Assembly (NCBI GenBank): GCA_905221605.1
Contig: CAJNDS010001391.1
Span: 741,820-805,819 of the forward strand
Source: Symbiodinium natans
Lineage: Eukaryota; Sar; Dinophyceae; Suessiales; Symbiodiniaceae
Direction of reading: 5' to 3'
DNA: 64,000 bases
The notes beneath the pieces are model-generated. The model worked only from the letters and a program-made list of their open reading frames with translations. It ran no database searches and had not been told where the DNA came from. Below are positions 32,301-43,126 of the stretch, piece after piece. Positions within the stretch are counted from its first letter, which is position 1; each line of letters begins with the position of its first letter. The translations under genes and the position numbers were made by a program.

Positions 32301-33109
32301 CGTGACTGGCGGGGATCCAACCCAAAGCCTTACTTTGCTGTAACGTGCCGCGGCTCTCAAGCCACTCAGCCGTAAGTGTACCAACTTGGAACGGCAAGAC
32401 TTCTGACGTGTCCGACTTTCACATGGACCAGCCGGCTGCAGGAGCCGTGACCTGCATGACTTCATGCCTGGCAAGTGCCTTCTAGCTACTCAGAATTGAG
32501 AATGTTCCGCATTTGACTGGCTTCAATAGGGCCACCGTGCCAAGTTCGACTTGCGGCCTTCTGTGGCCATCTGTGGCCTTGTAATGAGGCACCGTGGCTC
32601 GGCTCAGGTTTAATGTGGCCTTTTCACGGCGCTGCAGCAGCGAGTTGACCATGTTGAAAGCATCGCCCAGTCACCGACCTCCGGGGTGCACGTGTTGCTT
32701 GAGCTCTTGCCCGGGAGCACCTTCTTGTCGCCCTGAAAACGACTACAGCTATTACAGGAGCATTTGGACTGCGCCAGTGCATCTCTGGCCGCTGCAGGGC
32801 TGAAGTGCTGAAACCCTCCTGTTTAGTGCGGGTCGTCGCCTGAAGATTCCAGTCGAAGGCGGTAGAATTTGGGGGTCAGATCGTGTGTCCAGTCGCAGGA
32901 ATAGCGAGATTCGCATGCCTAGGACAAAGCCATCTCGCACAGGCACCGGCCTAATGGGCCCTCAGTACTAGCCAGCCATGGGTAGAGTCCTGGTGCCGCA
33001 CCTTCTCCGAGTGCATCATTTGTGCAGTTAGATGCGGTCTGCTGGGCTTTTCTTGCGCCGCGTGCAAACCGCTAACCTGTATAAGCATAAGGTAACAAGG
33101 GTTGTCAGC

Positions 33110-33480
33110 GTGCGCTGGGTGGGTTGACTCGGGCCCAGGGCGCCTCCGACAAGGCCAGCGCTTTGCTTTCATTTTGGCTGCGCCCCTGCGACCGCCCCTG
33201 AATTGAAGTGCCCTCGGAGCACGGGGCGTGCCCGCCTTTGGCCTATGTTCCCAGCTCCCGTCCCACTCTTCCGTGCCATGCGCGGTTGGACACACCTGTG
33301 AGGTAACGAGCCGCTGGCGCCTTGCCACCACCTCCCTACCGGCATCCAGCGGTGCGGCACCGTGCACGTTAGGCATGCCCATCCCACCCCGGCAACCTGC
33401 AATGAGCCTTTTGTCTTGGCAGAGGCAGTAGCTTGCCTGCGATGCCCACCGCGAGGCCCACTGCGAGCAAGCGTGAAAGA
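33110..33480 (+). repeat. Duplicated block 3, unit A copy
   Basis: Aligns to 52900-53230 (unit B) and partly to 36770-37060. Shared landmarks: TGAAGTGC(C/T)CTCGGAG, GGCGTGCCCGCC, GGTGCGGCACC, GGCAACCTGC(A/G)ATGAGCC and GTAGCTTGC. Confidence 0.65.
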
Positions 33481-33934
33481 AAGCTGAACGCGTGCGCAAG
33501 TTGCGCAGCCGGCCCCGCCAAATGTTATGTGGGCAACACACCGCATGCGTGGCTTTGGGGGACAATCAGAGCCTCGCCGTGTGATTTGTGGAAGGCGAGG
33601 CACTTCTTTCTGTCTTCAGTGTAACATGCCGGCCCACGCGAACGCGACATACATGAAAAGAGGGTGTGTATCGGTATGTATCATGCCTGGCTTTGTCGAC
33701 AGGTTGGCTACTGTTGTCTGAGTCATCTTGTCTCGCACGTTAGAGAGGTTTGCAACTAGCAATATAGGCGGTGCAGGGGTTTGTATCAGACGGGTGGTTG
33801 CGCCAAGGGCCACGACAGTGGGGGGGTTTAGCACACGGCCAGTTTGCTTAACAACGACGGCCTGCCAGGGCAGGGAAGGTTGACTACTGCCTGTCAGCAC
33901 CAACCTCCACCCTCACAGCACGCGACATGAAAGC

Positions 33935-35000
33935 CCCAGTGTCGCAGGGGAGGATTTCTGGTGCCCTTGCAACTGTTCACCATGCAAATGAGCAAAGCGA
34001 GAACCCTTGCTGTTGTATTCCGTGGCCTCGCTTGGGCGTTCCTTGTTTCTGCTTCCGGTGCATGACTGGGCAAGGCTAGAACGGTTCAGCGGCCGTACCT
34101 TGAGGGGTCCCTCAAGGTTCTTTCCACACGGAACAATGATCCCGTTTACCCAACTCCGAGTCACCCCACTGCAATGAACCTGTCTTAGGCTTGGGCAAGG
34201 CAGGAGCAAGACTGAAATGGCCATAGGTGTTGTAGATGTGTTGCGGGCCAACCCCACATCACACGTCCTGAAGCTAGACCACCTGTGGGTGAGAAGGACG
34301 ACCGTCCGCTTTAGCGCTCAGCAAGGCTGCTTTTCCGGGATGGCCTCAGCATGTCCACGGTGGGTACGCCTCGACGGGCAGCATTCGCGTAGAGCACACA
34401 CAGGTTGACCACGAGTTATGCCATAGAGATGTCAGCAGCCCGCTGCAGAGGGTTGAGGACGTGACTGGCAAGAGTCGGCGTTTCTTGTGGCTGCTCCGCA
34501 TTGCTGAATGGCCTTCCGGCCGCGCTTGTCACCCGCGATTGCTTTTCCCTTCCGAGCTGACACTTTTGGATTCTTCTTGGCTGCACCCCGAAAGAGCCCG
34601 CGCACTGGACTCTTGGGACCACCAGCGGGGCTTTTCGGGTGCCCAGGAGTGTTCTTTGGGTAGCTTTTGTAAGTCAATGCTGTCAGTGACAAGGTGCACA
34701 TCCTGTACTGTTGAAACTAGGGAAGCGGGAGGCTGCGCTCGGCCATCATGGTTCCTGGCCGCAGCCCCCACGAGGCAGCGCATCTTCTGAGTCACCCGCA
34801 GACGTCTCTTCAAGGAAGCCTTGAGCGCATGACGGTTGTGCTGGGTGTCCCTGGGGGCATGTTGGGAGGAGGCGCATAGGACCGTGCCCTGGACAGCGAT
34901 CGCCCCTGACAGAAGCTGGGAGCTCGACTTTTGCTTCGAGGGTCGCTTTGAAAGACCCAGAGCCAGAGACGGCAGTGATATGCGTTTGGCCTTGAAAGGA
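33935..35000 (+). repeat. Duplicated block 4, unit A copy
   Basis: Aligns to 54225-55060 through GAGGATTTCTGGTGCC, AGCAAAGCGAG, GAGCAAGACTGA, GAAGCTAGACCACCT, GTGGCTGCTCCGC and CTTGAGCGC. The A copy has about 170 extra bases near 34540-34720. Confidence 0.7.
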
Positions 35001-35049
35001 TGCGCCTTTGTCATAACGACAATGCTCATCACAAATCTCGTGCCTCTGA

Positions 35050-35350
35050 CCCGAGCAAGGCCAAAACATGTCCCGAATCTAGACGGCCATTTTGGGAGAT
35101 GTGGACGGTTTGGACGACCGGCCGCTTGAGATCTTTATAGCTCGACCTGCCGAAGTTGACATCTGCGCTGATTGCCCCGATGCGAAAGTTTTGCGTCGAG
35201 CATGTGCAGGTTCACTCTGCCATACAGAGTCCAGCAGCTTGCGAAAGAGGACCAAGGACAGGTCCAGCAACAGTCTGCGCTTTCTTCTGGCTGCTCTACG
35301 TTGCTTGCTTGGCCAGCCTGGTTCCGACAACACTTCTTCTGCGTCGTTAA
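35050..35350 (+). repeat. Member of the dispersed GCAGGTTGA-type repeat family
   Basis: A motif chain recurs in most copies: CTAGACGACC, then GAGCTCTCAGCAAGGCTTTG, then AAGTTGACATCCGCGGT, then GAGCACGTGCAGGTTGA, then GCCATACAGAGT, then CTGGCTGCTCCACGTTGC. Full or partial copies start near 34260, 35080, 37740, 38090, 39380, 40750, 41155, 54660, 55235, 55800, 57870 and 58210. A frame giving V(D/E)CAIQSSAAC is open in several copies. Confidence 0.65.
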
Positions 35351-35638
35351 ATGAGACTCCTGGATGAAAACTCCGGCTTAGAGCTCCCAATAGGCCTCGT
35401 TCGCCTACCTCACAACTTGAAGCTGGCAGCCTGACAGCGAGCTGGGCCTGCAGATCCACTCCTGCGCTGCGGCCAGGGCCAGGCATCGGCACCTTTGCTG
35501 CCCTTCGCCATCGCAGCTGCAGAAGTCAGTCAGAACGTCTTGCACGATGCGATGCAGTGTGCACTCGTGGCACATGCGCTTGAGTGAGGCCTTGAGGCTT
35601 ATGCCGCCTTCAAACTATCAGCATGCTTTCCATGTCAA

Positions 35639-36290
35639 ATGAGGATACGCATGATGTCCCAGTGTATACCCATGGGCATTTGCCTCTTGATTATGGATCT
35701 CAATGAACGCATCGCTCTTGGCAAACACATTGAGGCGATGCACAAACTCTTCGGCTTCTTCAATCACCACATAATGCCATGTACTTGTGCATCCATGAGA
35801 AGAGCCGCCTCTGGAAAATGGGGTTCAAGTTGACTTCGACGAGTGCGACGACGGCCGGTGAGGATACTGCCACGTCAATCGTACGAACCGCGCCTTGGGC
35901 ATATACAGACAGATGGAAACCCCTTCCCTCCGAAGCTAGCGACTGCGGCTGCATCGCAACACTAATCGAGGCTGCACAAATCGGATAGTTCCACAGTCGC
36001 ACGACGTGCTCGACTTCATCATGCTGCCTTCCACAGGCTTGTCCCTGTTCAAGTTGCTTCCACACGAAAATGAAGCTGTTGAGGTTGTGCTCGAGAAGAT
36101 GCATGACAAGGGCGTTTCGACCATTGGGGCACGGGCGCAACGGCATAGTGGTTCGTGTCTTGTAGCCACTGGGAGCATTGATGGCTCGGTTTGCCTCTGG
36201 GACTGGAACGCTCAAGCGGGCGGGCTGGCGATTCTTGGGCACTATTGGAATCATTCTGGAACGTGTCGACCCCTGCGTGGCCCCTAAGCT
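35639..36290 (+). CDS. WD40-repeat exons inside unit A
   Basis: The frame from 36006 contains SGSCLVATGSIDGSVCLWDW (about 36149-36208), a good WD repeat end, preceded by HDKGVSTIGARAQRHSG. Upstream frames NAMYLCIHEKSRLWKMGF (from 35773) and MDLNERIALGKHIEAMHKLF (from about 35694) are protein-like and on the same strand. The segment has no counterpart in unit B between blocks 4 and the NTPase gene, so it was inserted in A or lost from B. Splice borders were not resolved. Confidence 0.45.
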
Positions 36291-36769
36291 GATCCAAGGA
36301 AATGTAGAAAACAGCTCGGCTCTGAACAGGCCGCACTTTTTTCGGTTCGATTCGGCCGTCCAAGCTGTTTGGCGCCCTCTCTATACTCATCTCGTGCTTG
36401 GAGGGCGGGACCCTGATTTACTCTTGCGAAGCTCTGTGGTCAGAGCGACTATAGAGCCTTTCGACTCCAGCATGACGCACGGGCAGGGATGAAGCCGGTG
36501 GCGGCTTTGAAGTGACCACGCTGTTCCACGGCATGCCTTCAGTTTGCAGACCCTGGTCTGGGACATACACCTTGCAGGAGGGCTTCGGAACGCTTCTGAG
36601 GATTTGCTCCATGTGCACAACGCGTCGTGCTTTGCATCGGCAGTGCCTCCAAAGTGCTGAGGAGAAGTCTAGAATGGTCGTCTGAAATGGTCTGTGTGAC
36701 CGCCTGAACGCGCCATAACGCGCTCAACGCAGATCCCAGATGAACGTCTGGAATAGCAGGTCCAGGGTC

Positions 36770-37060
36770 TGGCCGAAGCAAGCTGAGTGGCAGCAAGCCC
36801 TCGGCGATGCCTTTTGGCATAAACTCTATCCCACTCTTCCATGCCATGCGCGGGCATACCTGCATAGAGAAGGAGAAGCTGCAGATGGCGGCACGCCTTT
36901 CTTCAGGGCAGTATTGCTGTGTTTGCTGTGGGAATCGCGTTAGGCATCCTTCCCACCCTCACAACCTGCGATGAACCGATGAGCCAACCGATGAGCCCTT
37001 TAGATTCTTTAGATTGGCCTCGCTGGCAGTAGCTTGCGAGCGAGGCAAGCTGTTCTAAGT
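36770..37060 (+). repeat. Extra copy of duplicated block 3
   Basis: Shares TCCCACTCTTCC(A/G)TGCCATGCGCGG and AACCTGCGATGA with 33110-33480. It lies directly before the truncated NTPase copy at 37160. Confidence 0.55.
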
Positions 37061-37159
37061 TCTAGGCCGTTCTCACGTGCTTCCCCGCTCATCGACCAAA
37101 GGTTGAAGTCGCTCAATGTTGCTTGTCCAGTCGCCCACGTCACTCTCTCCTGGAGGGCG

Positions 37160-37461
37160 ATGCTAGAGAGCATCCCAAGCTCTTGGACTTTTGGGAGCAG
37201 GTCCAGGCTGCGCAGCTTCCACAGATCCTCCTTATGGGCGATTACGGGGTTGAGGAGGCTCCATGGCTCACACTTAGGGCCAAACTGCCGCTCAAAGAAA
37301 TGGACAGCCGCTGGAGAGGCCGAATTTCGCCAGAAATGTCTGGGGACCAGGCAGAAAATGTGGTTTGCCGCTGGCGTCGGGCGTGGCACAACTTGTTCGG
37401 GGAAGTCCTGGATTTTGATGAGATTGTACAGTCTCTAGGCAGCTTAGCAACGACGGTGTGA
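37160..37461 (+). pseudogene. 5'-truncated P-loop NTPase copy 1
   Basis: Matches the C-terminal part of the copies at 38428 and 39793 from LLDFWEQV to the end (LATTV). It lacks the Walker A region. The Walker B site reads ILLMGDYG, so the first Asp of the DD pair is Gly. The fused sequence upstream is unrelated. Probably a tandem-duplication remnant. Confidence 0.7.
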
Positions 37462-37739
37462 AAGGATGGACATTGGAGCCGCAGCCGCGCAATGCGTTGT
37501 TTCAAAAGGTACCTTGGCCTTGATAGCCATGCCAGTGAGCGAAATTATCATGAGCACCCTTGTTTCCGCACGTGTTCCGGGAGGGCAAGGGTGTGCCTTG
37601 ATCCTTCTGCCAGCATAACAGTGCGATGACTCAATAACAGCTTGCCACAGCACCTCTCGCAAGTCTCTCACGCGCGCGCTCTTCCCGAAGCCAGTCGACA
37701 GCTGTGGGCGATCTGGGCATGGCGCACGACCGCCCCCTT

Positions 37740-39640
37740 TGAGCTCTCAGCAAGGCTTTGTTTCGACCTTGAAGTTGACATCCGCGGTGCTTGCGCCCAT
37801 ACGACAGTTTCGTGTGGAGCACACGCAGGTTGAGTGCGCCATTCAGATCTCAGCTGCGGCCTGCGGCAGGGGACCAAGGCTAGCATTCTAGCAGCAGTCT
37901 ACATTTTCATCCGGCTGCTTCACGTTGCCATATTTGGAAATAGCAGGTCCTTGGCCACGGCCTCAACGCGGCTTCGCTTCTTCTGAGTCACAAGTTTGCA
38001 GCTTCGCAATGCTTTGCACGCAGCGTGTTCATTGGGGAGCACGTGGGGGCGGGAGGAGGAGGTGCGTCGGCCCGTTTCAGACATCCGCGGTGATTGCCCC
38101 GATGCGTTTCGGGTAGAGGGTAGAGCACGTGCAGGTTGATTGTGTGCAGGCCAGATTCAGCAGGTTGGCTTGAGGCAGGGGCCGCAGGAGAGGTCTAGCA
38201 GTCTAGCAACAGTCTGCACTTTTTTCCGACTGCTTTTCCTGGCCACGGCCTCAACGCGGATTCGCTTCTTCTGAGTCACAAGTTCGCAGCTTCGCGATGC
38301 TCTGCACGCAGTGTGTTCCTTGCGGAGCATGCGGTCGGGGTAGGCGAGAAGTTCATCGGCTCGTTGTCGCTGGAAAGCAATCCTTCGGCCTCGAAGTGAA
38401 GTTTGGAGCTCGACTTCTGCTGGGAGTGTGGACTTAAATGGCCCAGAGCCAGAGACATCAGCTTCCGATGCGTTGGCGCGCCACGACAGTTTGAGCAAGA
38501 GATTCGCAGCGTTGTCCAAGAGAACAACTTTGGTAGCTTTGGCTCCCGGCACGGGCAAATCTACCCTGACCGTCCTGCTCAACGAAGCACTGGCAAGAAA
38601 AGTAGACCCACTGCAGTTTGTCGAGCTCCACATCAGACGATTGCCTCGGTCGTTGCACTACACGGCCGAAACATTGAGAGAAGTTCTGGGTTTTGCACCT
38701 CCTGTTTGTCAGTACTTTGCAGATGCCGATGCAGCGTTTGAGTCGCCCGACCCGCGCTGGAGACTCCGGGTGGAAAAGCTGCGGGTCATCGCTCAGACGT
38801 CCGGGCGGATGCCTCTGGGAGCATACGAGGAGATGATCTTGGACTTTTGGGAGCAGGTCCCTGCTGCGCAGCTTCCACAGATCCTCCTTATGGACGATTA
38901 CGGGCTTGAGGAGGCTCCATGGCTCACACTTAGGGCCAAACTGCCGCTCAAAGAAATGGACAGCCGCTGGAGAGGCCGAATTTCGCCAGAAATGTCTGGG
39001 GACCAGGCAGAAAATGTGGTTTGCCGCTGGCGTCGGGCGTGGCACAACTTGTTCGGGGAAGTCCTGGATTTTGATGAGATTGTACAGTCTCTAGGCAGCT
39101 TAGCAACGACGGCGTGAAAGGATGGACATTGGAGCCGCAGCCGCGCAATGCGTTGTTTCAAAAGGTGCCTTGGCCTTGATAACCATGCCAGTGAGCGAAA
39201 TTATCATGAGCACCCTTGTTTCCACACGTGTTCCGGGAGGGCAAGGGTGTGCCTTGATCCTTCTGCCAGCATAACAGTGCGATGACTCAATGACAGCTTG
39301 CCACAGCACCTCTCGCAAGTCTCTCACGCGCGCGCTCTTCCCGAAGCCAGTCGACAGCTGTGGGCGATCTGGGCATGGCGCACGACCCCCTGAGCTCTCA
39401 GCAAGGCTTTGTTTGCCGAATGGTCTCAGCTCGACTTGAAGTTGACATCCGCGGTGCTTGCCCCGATACGATAGCTTCGTGTGGAGCACGTGCAGGTTGA
39501 GTGCGCCATTCAGATCTCAGCTGCGGCCTGCGGCAGGGGACCAAGGCTAGCCAGTCTACATTTTTTTCCGGCTGCTTCATGCTGCTTCACGTTGCCATCT
39601 TTGGAAATAACATTCCTTGGCCACAGCCTCAACGTGGCTT
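37740..39640 (+). repeat. Tandem unit carrying NTPase copy 2
   Basis: The 1365-bp unit (about 38275-39640) is repeated at about 39640-41000. Upstream, 37950-38080 carries a partial copy of the unit's 5' part (GCCTCAACGCGGCTTCGCTT and GGGGAGCACGTGGG). Confidence 0.7.
38428..39117 (+). CDS. P-loop NTPase copy 2
   Basis: A 229-codon frame with Walker A LAPGTGKST (residues about 41-49) and Walker B QILLMDDYG (about 152-160). Between them are ELHIRRLPRSLHYTAETLRE and a conserved CQYF. The family beyond P-loop NTPase is not recognised. There is no in-frame ATG before the Walker A site. The listed start is a GTG, and the frame runs on upstream. Compared with the copy at 56769 there is a 4-base insertion near 38384 (GCAATCC against GCC) that breaks the equivalent N-terminal frame. 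It may thus be an exon of a larger gene or a copy that has lost its start. Confidence 0.6.
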   Translation: MDLNGPEPETSASDALARHDSLSKRFAALSKRTTLVALAPGTGKSTLTVLLNEALARKVDPLQFVELHIRRLPRSLHYTAETLREVLGFAPPVCQYFADADAAFESPDPRWRLRVEKLRVIAQTSGRMPLGAYEEMILDFWEQVPAAQLPQILLMDDYGLEEAPWLTLRAKLPLKEMDSRWRGRISPEMSGDQAENVVCRWRRAWHNLFGEVLDFDEIVQSLGSLATTA

Positions 39641-39792
39641 CGCTGAGTCAGCCTCTTCGCGATGCTCTGCACGCAGTGTGTTCCTTGCGGAGCATGCGGT
39701 CGGGGTAGGCGAGAAGTTCATCGGCTCGTTGTCGCTGGAAAGCAATCCTTCGGCCTCGAAGTGAAGTTTGGAGCTCGACTTCTGCTGGGAGT

Positions 39793-40482
39793 GTGGTCTT
39801 AAATGGCCCAGAGCCAGAGACAGCAGCTTCCGATGCGTTGGCGCGCCACGACAGTTTGAGCAAGAGATTCGCAGCGTTGTCCAAGAGAACAACTTTGGTA
39901 GCTTTGGCTCCCGGCACGGGCAAATCTACCCTGACCGTCCTGCTCAACGAAGCACTGGCAAGAAAAGTAGACCCACTGCAGTTTGTCGAGCTCCACATCA
40001 GACGGTTGCCTCGGTCGTTGCACTACACGGCCGAAACATTGAGAGAAGTTCTGGGTTTTGCACCTCCTGTTTGTCAGTACTTTGCAGATGCCGATGCAGC
40101 GTTTGAGTCGCCCGACCCGCGCTGGAGACTCCGGGTGGAAAAGCTGCGGGTCATCGCTCAGACGTCCGGGCGGATGCCTCTGGGAGCATACGAGGAGATG
40201 ATCTTGGACTTTTGGGAGCAGGTCCCTGCTGCGCAGCTTCCACAGATCCTCCTTATGGACGATTACGGGCTTGAGGAGGCTCCATGGCTCACACTTAGGG
40301 CCAAACTGCCGCTCAAAGAAATGGACAGCCGCTGGAGAGGCCGAATTTCGCCAGAAATGTCTGGGGACCAGGCAGAAAATGTGGTTTGCCGCTGGCGTCG
40401 GGCGTGGCACAACTTGTTCGGGGAAGTCCTGGATTTTGATGAGATTGTACAGTCTCTAGGCAGCTTAGCAACGACGGCGTGA
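39793..40482 (+). CDS. P-loop NTPase copy 3
   Basis: Almost identical to copy 2, exactly 1365 bp downstream, with only a few base differences noticed (for example GTC against GAC at the second codon). It has the same Walker A and Walker B, the same missing ATG and the same 4-base insertion. The near identity points to a very recent tandem duplication or ongoing gene conversion. Confidence 0.6.
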   Translation: MVLNGPEPETAASDALARHDSLSKRFAALSKRTTLVALAPGTGKSTLTVLLNEALARKVDPLQFVELHIRRLPRSLHYTAETLREVLGFAPPVCQYFADADAAFESPDPRWRLRVEKLRVIAQTSGRMPLGAYEEMILDFWEQVPAAQLPQILLMDDYGLEEAPWLTLRAKLPLKEMDSRWRGRISPEMSGDQAENVVCRWRRAWHNLFGEVLDFDEIVQSLGSLATTA

Positions 40483-41737
40483 AAGGATGGACATTGGAGC
40501 CGCAGCCGCGCAATGCGTTGTTTCAAAAGGTGCCTTGGCCTTGATAACCATGCCAGTGAGCGAAATTATCATGAGCACCCTTGTTTCCACACGTGTTCCG
40601 GGAGGGCAAGGGTGTGCCTTGATCCTTCTGCCAGCATAACAGTGCGATGACTCAATGACAGCTTGCCACAGCACCTCTCGCAAGTCTCTCACGCGCGCGC
40701 TCTTCCCGAAGCCAGTCGACAGCTGTGGGCGATCTGGGCATGGCGCACGACCCCCTGAGCTCTCAGCAAGGCTTTGTTTGCCGAATGGTCTCAGCTCGAC
40801 TTGAAGTTGACATCCGCGGTGCTTGCCCCGATCCGATAGCTTCGTGTGGAGCACGTGCAGGTTGAGTGCGCCATTCAGATCTCAGCTGCGGCCTGCGGCA
40901 GGGGATGTTGGAACCACAGACGCGCAATGCGTGCTTCCAGAAAGTTGCCATGTGTACAATGTGTACCATGCATGCAGGAAGCCATACAAGCAAAACAACC
41001 GCGAGCGTAGCAGTTTCACGACGACTCTTGAGACTACAGTCCCCTGCACATGACAGTGGCAAGGCCGGTTCACGCACTTCCCGGAGTCTGCTTGAGCCAC
41101 TTGGGCTTTCAGCAAAGCTGCGCTTCCCGGACAGTATCAGCAGGGCCTGACGAGAAGCACGTGCGTAGAATGCACACAGATTGACTGTGCCGTACAGAGT
41201 TCAGCGGCTCCTGGCATTTGCCGGACGAGCTCAGCTCGATCTGAACGTGGCATCCTAGGTGGCGGCGACAGGTGCGACGGCTCCGGCCCAGAAAGGAGGC
41301 GATGAAGAGCAGCTCGGCCTTAAGCAAGGCGGCTCGTCAGCGATCTCAGGCGAGCCTAAGCCTTTTCTTCAAGATGCCTCGAGGGGAGTATAGGGGTGCC
41401 TGAAACCAATATATCATGCTTGTTGCCTTGGGTACACTGCCGCGGTCCGGGTAGGCCCCTGAGTGTTGAGTGTTTTGGAACATTGAAGTCATGGCGCCTT
41501 AAGAAGCCACAGCGGCGCTCTCCCGTGCTCTTCGTCGCCCCGGAATGCGTGGAGGATGCTGCTACGTGCTGCAAGTCGAGCATTGCCACCTGTCACCCGT
41601 AGCAACGTCAGGCACCTCATTCCTTCACTTACCACGCCTCAGAGCTGCCAGCCATGTAAGCAACTAAGCCATCTGCACCCTATCCAGCGAAGCTATGTGT
41701 TCTCGTTGACGTTGCACACACTTGTTCAGCAGAAGTT

Positions 41738-42103
41738 GCAAGGTGCTCAAGTGGCTCAAGCTGTGGCACCATCTCTGACTCTGTCTCATCCTCACCATGT
41801 CACCACGTCTCGCCCCAGTGGCTGCTTATTGAACTCCACGAGGGTTCTGCAAGCAATTCGCCGACAGAGCTTCCGGTTCAATCTGCGGAGCTTCAAGCAC
41901 CTGAGAACTCGGACCCTGCGAGCAGAGGTTGCCAAGGACTCACGCTCTGGCACCGCTTCGCCAAATGTTCCACCAGCTGCTCGTCACTGCTCGTTGAGCT
42001 GCACGCGGCTCGCTCTGCGACCCATTCGCCAGCGCAGCTCTCTGTGCAAGTTGTGGAGCTTTCAGAAGCCACAGCGGCTGCTGCTGTGCCCGACTGCCCT
42101 TAA
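41738..42103 (+). CDS. Unit A ELH-repeat frame
   Basis: An open frame without a start codon. It holds two peptide repeats 165 nt apart: LLIELHEGSASNSPTELPVQ then SAEL, and LLVELHAARSATHSPAQLSV then QVVEL. The unit B copies keep the same frame (LLVELHAGSARNSPTELPAQ and LVELHSARSATHSSAELPAQ). Substitutions are conservative, as expected for coding DNA. Other frames over the same bases are also open, so the choice is inferred. Confidence 0.45.
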   Translation, partial: ARCSSGSSCGTISDSVSSSPCHHVSPQWLLIELHEGSASNSPTELPVQSAELQAPENSDPASRGCQGLTLWHRFAKCSTSCSSLLVELHAARSATHSPAQLSVQVVELSEATAAAAVPDCP

Positions 42104-42811
42104 ACAAACCAGATAACACCAGCCATCACCAGCCATCCTCTGAGCTGGCAAGTTCCTACGGCAGCAAGCAAGGAACCACGACAGCTCCAACTTCAGCGCG
42201 ATCAAAGGTGCAGGAGCTGCAGAGTCAGCGCGTGTTGGTAGCCGTGCCGACAACCCACTGAGATTTATTGGGATACCCAGCAGGCGCAAGTGAGCAGTGG
42301 CCGCCCAAGGTTGAAGCGCTGCACGTGCTGCCGTCCTGTGCGTAGGCCGGAGGCACCGACGGTCCAAAAGCTGAGCGTCACTCGGCTGCTCTTTCTGCGA
42401 GGCTTCTCGCGCGGACTAGGCAGAGAACCTGGCTGCCCCGGCTTGCGTGGTCAGGCCGACCTGGCTCGCAGGTCAGGGCTCGCACAGCCCGAACCGAGGA
42501 CGTTGCGCGCTGCCGCCTTGCGCACCGCATCCGCTGCTCCCCTCCGGGCTTTCCTTTCTTGACCAGAGGTCCGCTTCGCCATCCACTCAGCCGCACGCAG
42601 GTCATCGCGGGACCTTGAGACAGCCTCTCCGATAGTCCCGCGGGCCCGCCGTTGTCCCAAGCACAGGCTGCCCCAAAGTAGTAGCACTTGAGTTGAGCGC
42701 TCGTCGATCATGCGAGCTGCGAGCGCCAATCCGTGCTTCCAAGGGGCCCTCAAAAAGCCTGTGACGCTGCCTGTGCTGGTGCTTGAGGCACTTGGACTTT
42801 CACCCTTGCAG

Positions 42812-42905
42812 CATCTTCGCCACGGTCGTTTGGTCCGATGGTGTCCGGGGAGGCGCAGCCATACGAGACGCTGTGCCCTCCCCAGGGCGGGCATCCGCTG
42901 GCAGC
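42812..42905 (+). CDS. Unit A WSDG exon
   Basis: Follows TTGCAG at 42811 and reads IFATVVWSDGVRGGAAIRDA then VPSPG. In unit B the same position (60316) also follows CAG and reads IFTAAVWSDGIQEGGAIRCT then VPSPG. Upstream of the acceptor the two copies differ by an indel that would break the frame; downstream the frame is kept. That is the pattern expected at a real exon border. No family is recognised. Confidence 0.5.
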
Positions 42906-43126
42906 ACTTGTGGCATGGCGCCTGAGCCACACTTCGAGCGGTCCGAGCCTGACATAGCCTGACAGGTTTCGGCGCAGTCCGAGCTCCATGCCTTTGTCCG
43001 GAGGTTTCGGGGCCTGCGCTTGCACTTTGCCCACGGCATTCCGACGCAGCGCTGCTTTGTCTGGGCACACACACGCTGCTTGCCAGCCGGACGCAAAGCT
43101 AGGGACGCAAAGCTGGAGTCACGGCA

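Noticed and set aside
35076-35100. GGCCATTTTGGGAG resembles part of the dinoflagellate spliced leader (GCCATTTTGG).
   Set aside because: It is a variant of the dispersed repeat (other copies read GACGACCTTTGGG or similar), and the remaining leader bases do not match. No relict leader was found at gene starts.
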